A stretch of 64,000 bases of DNA from Symsagittifera roscoffensis (GCF_963678635.1 NC_087070.1:11072539-11136538), one strand, 5' to 3'. Numbered from the stretch's first letter, positions 1 through 10,135 are shown. Notes: generated from the letters alone by a model not told the origin. Translations and numbers: made by a program.

Positions 1-3000
1 TCAGTCTATGCAACATCAAAATTCGATGTTGGCAAAATCAGTTCATCACTACATCTCCCATTAAAACCAGACGCAGTTTTCAAAAAACAGAGAGCAAGTA
101 AAGTACCAATTCACTTACATGATAAGGTAAACAGATTACTCGATATTTTAGAACAGTACAATATTATATCACCAGTTAATAAAGAAGAACAACCAAAAGG
201 CAACACATTCATCAACCCCGTTATCATTCTAGCTAAAGGAGAATCATTAAAAATCGTTCTCGACGCTAGATACCTCAATTCACTCATAGATGAATCAAAA
301 TGCAATTGGCCCATCGAACCAATACAAGTTATTTTAACAAAAATAAATGGCAAATACTTCACAACCGCCGACATGAATAGTGCATACAATCAAATGCCAC
401 TAGATGAACAATCACGACGTTTAACACAATTTGTTATCGGAAACCAACAATATGAATTCAACCGCTTATTCTATGGAATATCCATAGGACCAGCAGCATT
501 TTCAGCTTTTATGAGCAAAATTTTTAGACCACTGATACTCAAGAAAAACGCAATCACCTATTTAGACGATGTTTTTATGCAATCACAAACAAAAGACGAA
601 ATGTTCAAAGTTTTAGAAAAATATCACCAAATACTTCAGAACGAAAATCTGAAGGCCGCCCCCGATAAATCACACTTCTTTTTGACAAAAGTTAAATTCT
701 TAGGACATAATATAGAAAGAAAAACAATCACTCCATTGAAATCACGCATTGACGCTATTCAAAAACTTCAACCACCAACAAATAAAAAGAAAATCCAAGA
801 ATTTCTTGGAATGTTAAACTTTTTAAGTAAATATGTTTATAAAATGCAATTATATCTACGACCATTTTATAACATCCTTAGACAACAAAATAATTTTGAA
901 TGGAACATAGAACATCAAACACGATTCGAAGAAATAAAGAAACTTTTAACTGAACAAATTTCAAACACAATTCCAGACCCTGATCAACCATTTTATGCAA
1001 TGTGCGATGCTTCGAACTTTGGCATCGGTGCAGCACTATTACAATCACATAATGGTACAAATAAAATGAATCTCATATCAGCAAATTCTCGATTATTCAC
1101 TCAAGCAGAGCTACGACTCTCAACTCTAATGAGAGAATGTACAGCCATAATATATACACTGACAGAATATGAATTTCTGATACTTGGATCAAAACATCCC
1201 ACAGTTCTATTCACAGATCATAAACCAATCATCTTTCTTTTTACACAAAAGTCTAATCCAAACCACCGAGTTTACAGATTTCAACTAATTCTAATGAAAT
1301 TTCCAAACTTACATATAGTTTGGACTGCAGGAAAAAATCTTGCATTACCAGACACCTTAAGTCGAAATACACCACCTGAATTACTTACACGAAAAACAAC
1401 AGTTGAAATACCCAAAAACATAAAATTCTACCTTGCAGAAAACGAAACATCACCCCGATTAGAATGCAAATATGCAGTAAAAACTGATATTGAACAATCA
1501 CAAATAAATAATTTACAACATTTCCCACTTTATTTAGATTGTCAAAATAATCATTATGAAGTTGATCTACTTGGAACATCAACTTTCAAACCAATCCCAT
1601 ATTCCCAATGGATAAAAAATAACACCCAACAAAAACGAACAAAACAACACCCGCCTAAGAAAGACCATTTTCCACTAATTGAAAAAGAGGATTTAACTGA
1701 TAAAATAAATTTATCAGGACCACAAACAAATGATTCAAAATACACAATAAATCAAGTTTTTGACCTCCATGACCCACTTGATACAATACCCTTATCTAAA
1801 TTAGAAATCGAAAACATTTTTCTCCCCCCAACAGAATCAATTACAATTTCAACACTGAAACAATATCAAAACCTTGACCCAGTAATTCGACAACTGAAAT
1901 CATGGCACAAATATAAAACTAAACCTACCAAAGCAGATTCAACCATTCTAGGAAACAAAACACTCCTCCGATACTTTCGCAAATTTAACAATACAACAAT
2001 TAATGAAACTACAGACCTTTTAGAATACAACTTAAACGAATCCATAGTCCCCTGTCTTCCTTTAAGTATGATTCTCATCGCTTTTAATATTTCACATACA
2101 CAAAATATTAAAGGACACTCTGGATCAGAAAAAACATATTCAAATTTTATACAAAATTTTTACTTCCCAAATGCACCAATCTGGATAAAAGTACTATGCA
2201 ATGATTGTATAATATGTCAGCTAAATAAACCTTACCCAAATCAAAAACAAATAGCACAAAAACAAGATTTTAAAGGACAAAGTTTGTACTTTAATCACCG
2301 TATCTCATTTGATACTAAAGGCCCAATTTCACCCTCATCAGAAGGAAACTCCTACATTATGGTAATTGTTGACGCATTCACACACTATGTAGCACTTAAC
2401 CCAGTACCACATTGTAATGCTTATTACGCATATACAACACTTTATGAACACTGGATAGCAAAATTTGGACTACCAGAAATTTTAGTCACAGACAATGGTA
2501 CAGAATTCATAAATAATGAAATAATAACACTATGTCATTTATACAACATTAAACACAAACCACGTACATCTCATGCACCTTGGACAAACGGCTTAGTCGA
2601 AGGTATGAACCGTTCACTACAAGAATATCTTAGATGTATCATCAACGGAAATGATACAAAATATACCGAATGGTCAGCAGATGTAAAATTATTTCCCTTA
2701 GCATATAACTCACAAATTACGACAACACTAGGAATGTCACCATATGAAATGGTTTTTAACCAAAAACCACGCAAACCAATAATGTTTACAGCAAATTCCC
2801 ATAAAAACGCACAAGGTTATTGTAAACCAAATAAAGACTCAATTTGTTATAACCTACCTTTACATACACACGATGAAGATCATTTTCATCACCCACAAAT
2901 TCTTAAATTAGCCTCCGGTACACACACCGAATGGATTCTAAATAGAGATAAAAAACACAATGAAATTTATCAAAAAATAACGAAAAAGTTATTACAAAGA

Positions 3001-3573
3001 CAAAACATAAATGAACAAATCAATTCACGTTTTACACCAGCTTCCGATTTAAAAATTGGAACATTCGTTCTCATACCTAATTTTAATACTCAAAAAGGAA
3101 TTTCTAAAAAATTACAACCCCTCCGAAAAGGACCCTACCAAATAATTGCAAGACCCACTGATGTCACATATAAAATTACCGACTCCAATAAAAAAGAAAT
3201 CGTTCAGCACCGAAACAACCTATTACCTTACTACCCAAAAGAATACGCACTCCGCGAATTAACCCAATTATATTCCTTCACAGGATTAAAAATCATTCAA
3301 AATGAACCACATCTGAAAAACACAGAACAAAATGATAACCCCACCGAAAATCAAAACACAAAACCAACCGCCACCAAAAACAATACACAAAACCATAAAG
3401 AATCTCCAAAACAAAGAAAAAATAGAAAAATGACAGAACAAATAATACCCCAAGAAGAAATAGACAAATCAGAACATAGAAAAACAACAAGACTCCGAAA
3501 TCAACCACGTAAAAACTACAAAATGTTCATCCCCCAATCTAAAATATTAAAGAAAGTAGAATATAAAAAGTAA
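1..3573 (+). CDS. pol: Pol polyprotein (reverse transcriptase, RNase H, integrase), 5'-partial
   Basis: Frame 1 is open from the first base to the stop at 3571-3573, giving 1,190 residues; the first ATG at 373 is internal to RT, so the true start is outside the window. Numbering from base 1: the RT fingers begin near residue 8 and the catalytic YLDD is at 187-190. RNase H acidic residues are seen at D336, E379 and D406. The integrase zinc finger is H699, H706, C733, C736 with another Cys at 739. The integrase catalytic triad is D771, D831, E867, with exactly 35 residues between the last two. A GPY/F module follows at about 1044, then a Lys/Asn/Thr-rich tail. The order RT-RNase H-integrase and the YLDD box place it in the Ty3/gypsy group. 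No stop or frameshift is seen, and all catalytic residues are present. It would copy the element RNA into DNA and insert it into the genome. Confidence 0.95.
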   Translation, partial: SVYATSKFDVGKISSSLHLPLKPDAVFKKQRASKVPIHLHDKVNRLLDILEQYNIISPVNKEEQPKGNTFINPVIILAKGESLKIVLDARYLNSLIDESKCNWPIEPIQVILTKINGKYFTTADMNSAYNQMPLDEQSRRLTQFVIGNQQYEFNRLFYGISIGPAAFSAFMSKIFRPLILKKNAITYLDDVFMQSQTKDEMFKVLEKYHQILQNENLKAAPDKSHFFLTKVKFLGHNIERKTITPLKSRIDAIQKLQPPTNKKKIQEFLGMLNFLSKYVYKMQLYLRPFYNILRQQNNFEWNIEHQTRFEEIKKLLTEQISNTIPDPDQPFYAMCDASNFGIGAALLQSHNGTNKMNLISANSRLFTQAELRLSTLMRECTAIIYTLTEYEFLILGSKHPTVLFTDHKPIIFLFTQKSNPNHRVYRFQLILMKFPNLHIVWTAGKNLALPDTLSRNTPPELLTRKTTVEIPKNIKFYLAENETSPRLECKYAVKTDIEQSQINNLQHFPLYLDCQNNHYEVDLLGTSTFKPIPYSQWIKNNTQQKRTKQHPPKKDHFPLIEKEDLTDKINLSGPQTNDSKYTINQVFDLHDPLDTIPLSKLEIENIFLPPTESITISTLKQYQNLDPVIRQLKSWHKYKTKPTKADSTILGNKTLLRYFRKFNNTTINETTDLLEYNLNESIVPCLPLSMILIAFNISHTQNIKGHSGSEKTYSNFIQNFYFPNAPIWIKVLCNDCIICQLNKPYPNQKQIAQKQDFKGQSLYFNHRISFDTKGPISPSSEGNSYIMVIVDAFTHYVALNPVPHCNAYYAYTTLYEHWIAKFGLPEILVTDNGTEFINNEIITLCHLYNIKHKPRTSHAPWTNGLVEGMNRSLQEYLRCIINGNDTKYTEWSADVKLFPLAYNSQITTTLGMSPYEMVFNQKPRKPIMFTANSHKNAQGYCKPNKDSICYNLPLHTHDEDHFHHPQILKLASGTHTEWILNRDKKHNEIYQKITKKLLQRQNINEQINSRFTPASDLKIGTFVLIPNFNTQKGISKKLQPLRKGPYQIIARPTDVTYKITDSNKKEIVQHRNNLLPYYPKEYALRELTQLYSFTGLKIIQNEPHLKNTEQNDNPTENQNTKPTATKNNTQNHKESPKQRKNRKMTEQIIPQEEIDKSEHRKTTRLRNQPRKNYKMFIPQSKILKKVEYKK

Positions 3574-4172
3574 TTTTAAGATTTTACACTTCACAATCTT
3601 GAAACCTCCGTAACATTTTTCATTTCAATTTTTCAAAATAACATGCTCACAAGTACGCAATAATTCTAGTTCAAAATAGACCAATAGGATTCATCCAATC
3701 CGCCACTTTCTCTAACTCAAACTAAGATCAATTAGACGAATAATCTAGAACTCCAGGCACATCTCTAACTATAACTTTACAACCTCCAGGTCAAAAATAA
3801 GCAAACCACTCCAACTTGACAGCTAAAATAAATATCACCATAATACCGTACCCCTCCCTTATCTAATAACCCAAAGATCAACAATATTTCCCCAACTCAG
3901 ACCACGAATACCCCCAAAACAAATTTGATAACTTAGCCTAAAGTAACAAAATGAAGATTTTAATTAGCCTAAAGTGTAAAAATCTCACCATACCCCGGAT
4001 CATTTGACAAACAAAAATAAAGAAAAAGACGACCTCCCAGTCACCATAAAAATTGCCCCAACAAATTTTTACAAAACTCAACCCACTTGTCAAAAAACTA
4101 ATAAATAATTCGACCACACTAGAAAATCGCCTCAAACAGCAAAAAATATTCGACCAAGAGATCATTTCTTAA
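3574..4172 (+). other. Non-coding spacer between pol and the small hydrophobic ORFs
   Basis: About 600 bases with stops in all frames and no ORF I can support. Parts align by eye with 52,860-53,330 and 63,120-63,600 in the dead copies, for example the shared acctccag(g/a)tca stretch near 3,783. It therefore belongs to the element. It could carry a splice acceptor or promoter for the downstream ORFs, but no clear site was found. Confidence 0.5.
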
Positions 4173-4404
4173 ATGCTCTTCTCTCAAACAGTTGCTCAAA
4201 TACTTATAAATTTTAAACATTTTTTTTTCAATACTTGAAGCCTTTATAATATTTCTTTTTGATATACTTGAATATTTTCTAATAATCCTAATCATTTTTT
4301 GTAACATTTTTTTAATTTTCTACACTATACTCGAACTATTCCTCCAACTTTCCAAAACCCTTGAATATATCCACAGGTACGATTTTAACAACTTGTCTAA
4401 ATGA
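4173..4404 (+). CDS. Small hydrophobic ORF 'a', interrupted by a homopolymer frameshift
   Basis: An ATG at 4173 opens a frame that stops at 4236-4238, just after a run of nine T (4220-4228). Frame 1 after the run continues without a stop to TGA at 4402-4404 and encodes an extremely hydrophobic Ile/Leu/Phe-rich stretch. The dead copy at 53,335-53,556 has the same ORF uninterrupted (73 aa, ATG start, two hydrophobic blocks), which supports this as one gene with a one-base slip in the T run. Its stop overlaps the next ATG as ATGA. A small one- or two-pass membrane protein is the simplest reading; the function is unknown. A sequencing error in the T run would explain the break equally well. Confidence 0.5.
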
Positions 4405-4589
4405 TACGAACAATTTTCAGTAGAACTGATATTTTTTTATTGTTTGTAATTTTCATAACATTTTTATCATCCCTCATTTTGACAATATGTAAATGTATAA
4501 AGAAAGCAATCATCACATTTGCCCTAGCAACAATTTTCCTAATTATTTTTTTGGAAGAATATTATAATAAACATAAACCTTCCCACTAA
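4401..4589 (+). CDS. Small membrane protein ORF 'b' (62 aa)
   Basis: ATG at 4401, stop at 4587-4589. The protein has a short polar N-terminus, a hydrophobic segment at about residues 10-29, a Cys/Lys-rich loop (CKCIKK at about 30-35), a second hydrophobic segment at about 36-51, and a charged tail. It could cross the membrane twice. The same order (hydrophobic block, then KCIKKA) is recognisable in the dead copies at 53,563-53,750 and 63,843-63,990, so the ORF is a family feature and not chance. The start overlaps the stop of ORF 'a' as ATGA. The layout recalls small viral membrane proteins, but that is inference and no family was recognised. Confidence 0.5.
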   Translation: MIRTIFSRTDIFLLFVIFITFLSSLILTICKCIKKAIITFALATIFLIIFLEEYYNKHKPSH

Positions 4590-4594
4590 AGTAA

Positions 4595-5731
4595 CAATTC
4601 AAAAATCCATCAAAAATTGCTACCCAACAGTCACAGAATCAGTCTTCACCGACATCATCCCAAGATAACCAAACACCACCTTCAACTACTCAAAATCCTC
4701 AAACATCTACACGAATTTCTTTTCAAGATAATCCATACACTTTTGAAGAACGGCACGCTCGTTTATCTGAACCACTAGAACCAGTTCAACGACAAGCATC
4801 TCTAAGTGAACCAACATATAATCTTTACCCAACACTACCACAAGAACTAAGTAGAATACGAAACCTTAGTCAAAACCAAAACACAACAGAAATAAATAGA
4901 CAAATTATACATCCTCGACGAAATAGAAATTTTCAAACTCCCCGAGTTCATTTCGAAATACCTCAATCACCATCACAAACCACTCCAGAAAACACCACTG
5001 GTATCACACCAGAAACTCCTACACTTTTTTCACAACGAAGCACTTCGAGTCTACCATCAGATTACTTAGGTTCAACACCAACATCTGAACAAATACGTGA
5101 AAATCCCTTTAACCCCCCAAACCAAACATCACGATTTCCATATTGGACTACACATTCATTTACACAAGGTGAACCAAATTTAGTCAATGACCCCATAGAT
5201 ATTTCTACGGATACAACAACATCCTCATCACTACCAGAAACATTATCACTACCATCAACACCATCAATAAGCCAATTTTCACCACCACCCTTTAACTTAA
5301 ATTTTCCAAATAATCTCGACGCCAGATATCGAGAACAATCATCAATAAATATTCCTTTAAGATTAGATTGGAATACATTTACAGCACCTCCACCACTATT
5401 TGGACAACATCAAGAAAGTAACCGCCTTCATAACTGGGCACTTAATAGATTACAATATCGCCAAGATATTCACAACGATATCCGTGATCACAATATTCAA
5501 ATACTCCAACAAAACAGTTTACAATTAAAGTTTGAAATCACAGTTAAGTTAAATAATATTACCCAACATCCCTACCCATTAAATCCACCTAACATAACAG
5601 CTCAATCACTACCACCACCGTTTATAACTACTGAAGTAATATACAAATACGACAGATATACCAAAAACACAATTGGCTACATTACATTTTATAATCCATA
5701 CTCAGGATTATCATACACATGTATATTCTAA
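4595..5731 (+). CDS. Ser/Thr/Pro/Gln-rich ORF without an AUG (378 codons)
   Basis: Frame 2 is free of stops from 4595 to the TAA at 5729-5731 but contains no ATG near its start. The first ~250 residues are low-complexity Ser/Thr/Pro/Gln with scattered aromatic residues. The last ~130 look folded, with a Trp, a PPPLFG block (about 5388) and a charged stretch rich in Asn, Gln and His. The dead copy at 53,779 begins the matching ORF with an ATG that the good copy lacks, having lost roughly 50 bases there. The ORF's last 13 bases overlap the envelope signal-peptide ORF (ATG at 5719) in another frame. It may start at a non-AUG codon, be reached by splicing, or have lost its start. Function unknown. 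Confidence 0.6.
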   Translation, partial: QFKNPSKIATQQSQNQSSPTSSQDNQTPPSTTQNPQTSTRISFQDNPYTFEERHARLSEPLEPVQRQASLSEPTYNLYPTLPQELSRIRNLSQNQNTTEINRQIIHPRRNRNFQTPRVHFEIPQSPSQTTPENTTGITPETPTLFSQRSTSSLPSDYLGSTPTSEQIRENPFNPPNQTSRFPYWTTHSFTQGEPNLVNDPIDISTDTTTSSSLPETLSLPSTPSISQFSPPPFNLNFPNNLDARYREQSSINIPLRLDWNTFTAPPPLFGQHQESNRLHNWALNRLQYRQDIHNDIRDHNIQILQQNSLQLKFEITVKLNNITQHPYPLNPPNITAQSLPPPFITTEVIYKYDRYTKNTIGYITFYNPYSGLSYTCIF

Positions 5732-8336
5732 AATTATTAATTTTTCTCCAACTCCTTTTTCTAGTAATCTCAAATCAAAACATAAACCCTTCCCCCGTAC
5801 AGGACCACAAGATTTATTAGTAACACATTACGATTGCGAAGAAAATGAACAAAAAACACTACACAAATATGCAATAAATCAAGTATCACAATGTGAAACA
5901 GAACCACAAGCTATAGAAACCACAGATGTAATAGCAACACTCTATTCAAAAGCCCGAGCAACAACAGTTACAGGTTATAAATTCACAGCAACATTTTCCG
6001 AAAAGAAAGTACATTGTTCACAAGTCTCGAACGGAAACAAAAACCGACTTGACCATGAATCATTCTATCAAAGTAATATAGAACGTCTTTTACATCTCAA
6101 TCCCGACGATTGTAAAAATGAATTACTTAGACTAAACATCACACAAAATAAAAACTCCCAAAGAAAATTAGTTAATTTTCAAGTTTTTTCAGACTCTGTA
6201 CATCAATCACAACTTGAAAGACACCAAGGACATATAAAACTAGACGAAAAATACCCGTATAACGGCGCACACGGACGATTAACCTATGACCTACATGATA
6301 AACATTGGATACCACACATTGGTATAAATAACCCATCAAACTGCAAAGCAGACACAAAAAATAAAGGATACCAAGAAATAATGTTTTTCGATTGGAAAAT
6401 ACAACTCGAAAAAATACAACTCACACGAGATTTATCTGATAATACAATGATCTATCAAGGAATCCGACTACCTTGTAAAAATGATCAAGGATATTGCGAC
6501 CCTACAACAAGAACACAAGCAACAATTGTTTGGTTCCCCGAAGATACATGTACAACATTTCAAGTAGCAAAAATACACGCTCGTATGATAAAATTTCACG
6601 AAAAATATTTTATACAATCAATTCCATATGAACAAGTCCATCCATCACGAAAACTATGTTCTAATTTTAGGAACATAGACAATATAGAAAATAAATTGAC
6701 ACGTTTTCAAATATATCAAGAAACAGAACTTGCATGTAAATACAGGAATCCACTTCACAGAACACAATACTCTGAAATATTAGTTGAATACGAAAAAGGA
6801 TTCGACATGACCACTGGAAAAGTAAAAATCGACCCATATGCCACAGGTCATCCTCTAAACGAAGGAACATCCTATATACCAGTTAATTTTGAAAAAAGCA
6901 ACGGACAACCTGGTGGACATCTAAAACCTTATGACACCAGAAGCACACGCTTACAAGAATTATCACTAATGAATACTACATATTTCGGTAATATCCACTA
7001 TGATATTCATTTGGATATGAAACTAGACTATACAATTAGCCGCATTTTTCAAGAAATGTCACTCTCCGAATTAGAAACACTACACCAACTATGTGAATTG
7101 GAACGAACACAAATATTACAATCACTTGCACTAGCAGTATTAAAAATACCCTACGCAGGATACTTATTATCTGGAAATAGATCAAATTTTTTAGACTATG
7201 AAGGAAACATCTTATGGTTTTATACTTGTACCAAAAAAGTATCACCACTATACGTTTTTGAAGATAAACGATGTTATAAAAGAATCCCTATCTTTTATAA
7301 GAATAAAGTACATTTCGTGGATACACTTTCACGAAGAACCTATTTCTGGGATACCGCAGTCCCATGTGGATCAGAAAATAGCCACAATGTAGTACAACTA
7401 AACCCTGATGAAAATAAATATTATCTTCTCACTCCATATCCCACATTAATGCAATCACTCAAAAAATTTTCACCAGAAAGCATTCGCGCTATTGCTCGAA
7501 ACCCAAATATAGACTTACAATCAATAGGAATCTATTCAAAATCAGATATTCAACATCACATTAGAACACAACAATTCCAAGAATTATTAACACAAATGGA
7601 CACTATACAAAGACAATCAATTGACCAAAATCTACGCAAACTTGCAGAAACCGCAGGTTTTGCCGATATCTACACACAAGACTATAGCGGATATTTTAAA
7701 GACATTAAAGATTATATATATCTAAACGGTGAAAAATACCGTCCCCAAGATATATCACCAATTAACATTTTTAGCTTTGTTACACTCAAAAATGAGATCC
7801 TCGATTTTCTAGGATGGCCCTACTACATCTTAGAAAAATTGACTATTTTATACGCAATGTTTAACTTTATTGGATTTCTTTTCTCACTCTTAAAAGGAAT
7901 CTACAATACATGTGCTATGCACACACAAGTAAACAGACAAGCAAGCGTAGCACGCATACTCTTTGCAGGATTTTTTGGAATTTTTTCCACATCTATAAAC
8001 AAAATTCTTTTAGACGCACAAATAAAAGAATATAACACAAAAATAACAACACGACAAAATACATACGACGAAGAACATAACAATGTCGACACACAGCCAA
8101 CGGCACCACAATTACCACCCCTACCAAATAACCATCCACTATCCCTAGTCCCACGAAATTTTCGACATTTAGCAATCACACATAATCCAAATTTTCGACT
8201 CAATACATCGCAAAGTCCCGTCCAACATATAATGACACATCAATCACAAGATGATAATACTTATGAACAAATTATTGAACAGCCCCATACCACCGCTTTT
8301 CAATCTCAAAATAATAATTTTTTTAGCCCACGATGA
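5719..8336 (+). CDS. env: Envelope-like glycoprotein, probably of the chuvirus type, with a frameshift after the signal peptide
   Basis: An ATG at 5719 (frame 1) starts a classic signal peptide: a Lys at residue 5, then about 13 Leu/Ile/Phe-rich residues. That frame stops at 5818-5820. The envelope body is open in frame 3 from about 5796 to the TGA at 8334-8336 (about 846 aa). The frames meet at a C5 run (5792-5796). The dead copy has one extra base there (5' side of 54,966), which keeps both parts in frame, so the good copy seems to have lost one base. The body has an N-terminal YDC motif, many paired Cys, N-glycosylation sites, a membrane segment at about 7838-7900, a second hydrophobic stretch at about 7950-8010, and a polar tail. 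I recall similar YDC-start, Cys-spaced ectodomains in chuvirus glycoproteins and in LTR-element envelopes captured from them; I could not run the search. It would act at the surface in membrane fusion. Confidence 0.65.
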
Positions 8337-10132
8337 GCCGCCAACTTGGATCACTACACCGATCAAATTCCCACCCAACCAATCTTACCTCTCCAATCCC
8401 AATAATACCACTTTTTGCTTTTCCGCCACCCGATTTTCCATCTAGCAATGTAACATCAGGCATGAATTCCGACACTAACTCACATATTTCAGTTTTATAC
8501 TCCATCTCACAACTAAATAACCCGAATATTGAAACCCCCGATGAATTTGCCGACTCAGAACCATCCCCATCCAATAATTTTCATAACCCTTCTAATTTTT
8601 CTCAACCTCCTTTTCAACCCATATTATCCAATGACCCTAACCCAATCACTCCCACACCCTCTTATGCTTCCCAAGTTACCCCAACCTACTCCTCATACCA
8701 TTCTGACCAATCATCTCATTCTCCAGACACCCCCCGAATCTCCCCAGAGCTAGATAATTTTATTACCCTTCAACAACAACCCTACCACCTTAACACCCCG
8801 ACCATAAACCAAATCTCCTCCACTACAAATTCATCCAATCCCCCTACACCCTCTTCAAATTATACTGAATCATTAACACCATCATCCACATCCACTATAT
8901 CTTCACTAAACACTAATAGAGCTTACCGCACTTTTAAAAGAAAATTCCCCAACCATCCTTTCCCAGCAAAACCAGGAACAGCCCGTGAATACATCAACCA
9001 CCCCCAGCATACTAACACTAAAGAATTTTTAGCTATCACTTTACCCTCGTTTCCACAATACACCTTAAACACCCCTCACGACGCTAACGAAACACGCAAC
9101 TTTGTAGATGAATACGTTTTAATGCCCACTCTCTCTTGGACCTCATACTATCATTTCACTAACCCTCTTTGCTTACCTTTATCCAGCACTTCCATCGATA
9201 TAGAACGAAACAAAGACATGCTATATCGACTAACTACACCACTAACCGCTAGACAGTTTACTTACGTTGGATATAAAAAATCACTAAAAATACACACTGC
9301 ACCTAGAGCTAATGAATATACACTAGAATACTACGATCACAACATCATCAGAGCTAACCAAGATCAATTCTTAGACGACGATCGCTTCGCTAATCCACAA
9401 ATCACCGAGAAATTTTTCATCAAGACACCATATGTATTTACACTAAACATCTTCGACCGAAAGTTTGATCACATTATTTCAGAAGCACTAACAAACACAC
9501 AAGCATACGAAAGTTTTAAAGAACGCTTCCAAATCTTTTCACTAACCTTTCATTTCCTTGCACCACACGAAAGAGATTTGCACTGCTCACATGATATTAT
9601 GTTGCGCACTAAACAAACACATACATACAGTTACTATCGTTTCATCCAAAATCACTTTGACCTCCACACACCCTCTAGACAACCACACCATCGTTTTCAA
9701 TTCATCAATTCAAAATACACTTCACCGTATTTCCTAAATTTCACATATTGTATTAAAGACACTAACCTCCATGGTATTCTTCGTAATTATGACCCCATAA
9801 CCCAAATGTACATTTTCTGCCCCATCACCAAGACCTTCAACGCCGAAGAATCCCGACCCTTCCTTATCCCGCACGAGTTTGTACAGCCTATAGAAATCCC
9901 AATTTTAGAATTCATCCACAACACTAAATTTAACCACAAATTATATAACTTAATCCAAAACACACCTTATGAGTTTGCAGTAGGCACTGAAGAACTAACC
10001 ACTATTAAGGCACTTCAATTGCTTTGGCCACTGCTTCAGACTAAAAATATCATCCGCATCTTAGCTAAACTACTAACAACTTCAGAACTAATTCACGACA
10101 TCTTCCCCCACGGTTTTTTCCCCGACGACTAA
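8333..10132 (+). CDS. 599-aa ORF of unknown function, overlapping env by ATGA
   Basis: The ATG at 8333 overlaps the env stop (TGA 8334-8336), which fits termination-reinitiation or leaky expression from the same mRNA. Residues 1-200 are disordered-looking Ser/Thr/Pro/Asn with many aromatic residues. Residues 200-599 look globular, rich in Tyr, Phe and His, with no signal peptide, no membrane segment and no motif I know. The codon use (A- and C-rich, G-poor) matches pol and env, so it belongs to the element and is not host sequence. The ORF has no internal stop. The dead copies end inside env, so it cannot be compared within this window. Possible roles such as an accessory or structural protein are only guesses. 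Confidence 0.8.
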   Translation: MSRQLGSLHRSNSHPTNLTSPIPIIPLFAFPPPDFPSSNVTSGMNSDTNSHISVLYSISQLNNPNIETPDEFADSEPSPSNNFHNPSNFSQPPFQPILSNDPNPITPTPSYASQVTPTYSSYHSDQSSHSPDTPRISPELDNFITLQQQPYHLNTPTINQISSTTNSSNPPTPSSNYTESLTPSSTSTISSLNTNRAYRTFKRKFPNHPFPAKPGTAREYINHPQHTNTKEFLAITLPSFPQYTLNTPHDANETRNFVDEYVLMPTLSWTSYYHFTNPLCLPLSSTSIDIERNKDMLYRLTTPLTARQFTYVGYKKSLKIHTAPRANEYTLEYYDHNIIRANQDQFLDDDRFANPQITEKFFIKTPYVFTLNIFDRKFDHIISEALTNTQAYESFKERFQIFSLTFHFLAPHERDLHCSHDIMLRTKQTHTYSYYRFIQNHFDLHTPSRQPHHRFQFINSKYTSPYFLNFTYCIKDTNLHGILRNYDPITQMYIFCPITKTFNAEESRPFLIPHEFVQPIEIPILEFIHNTKFNHKLYNLIQNTPYEFAVGTEELTTIKALQLLWPLLQTKNIIRILAKLLTTSELIHDIFPHGFFPDD

Positions 10133-10135
10133 CAG

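Noticed and set aside
5673-5718. Envelope start at the TTG codon 5673
   Set aside because: It gives no signal peptide and overlaps the Ser/Thr/Pro-rich ORF; the ATG at 5719 with a signal peptide and the dead copy's frame support a later start.
7901-8203. 100-aa minus-strand ORF inside env
   Set aside because: Lies opposite a well-supported ORF, is rich in Cys, Val and Phe as expected from reversing A/C-rich code, and has no motif.
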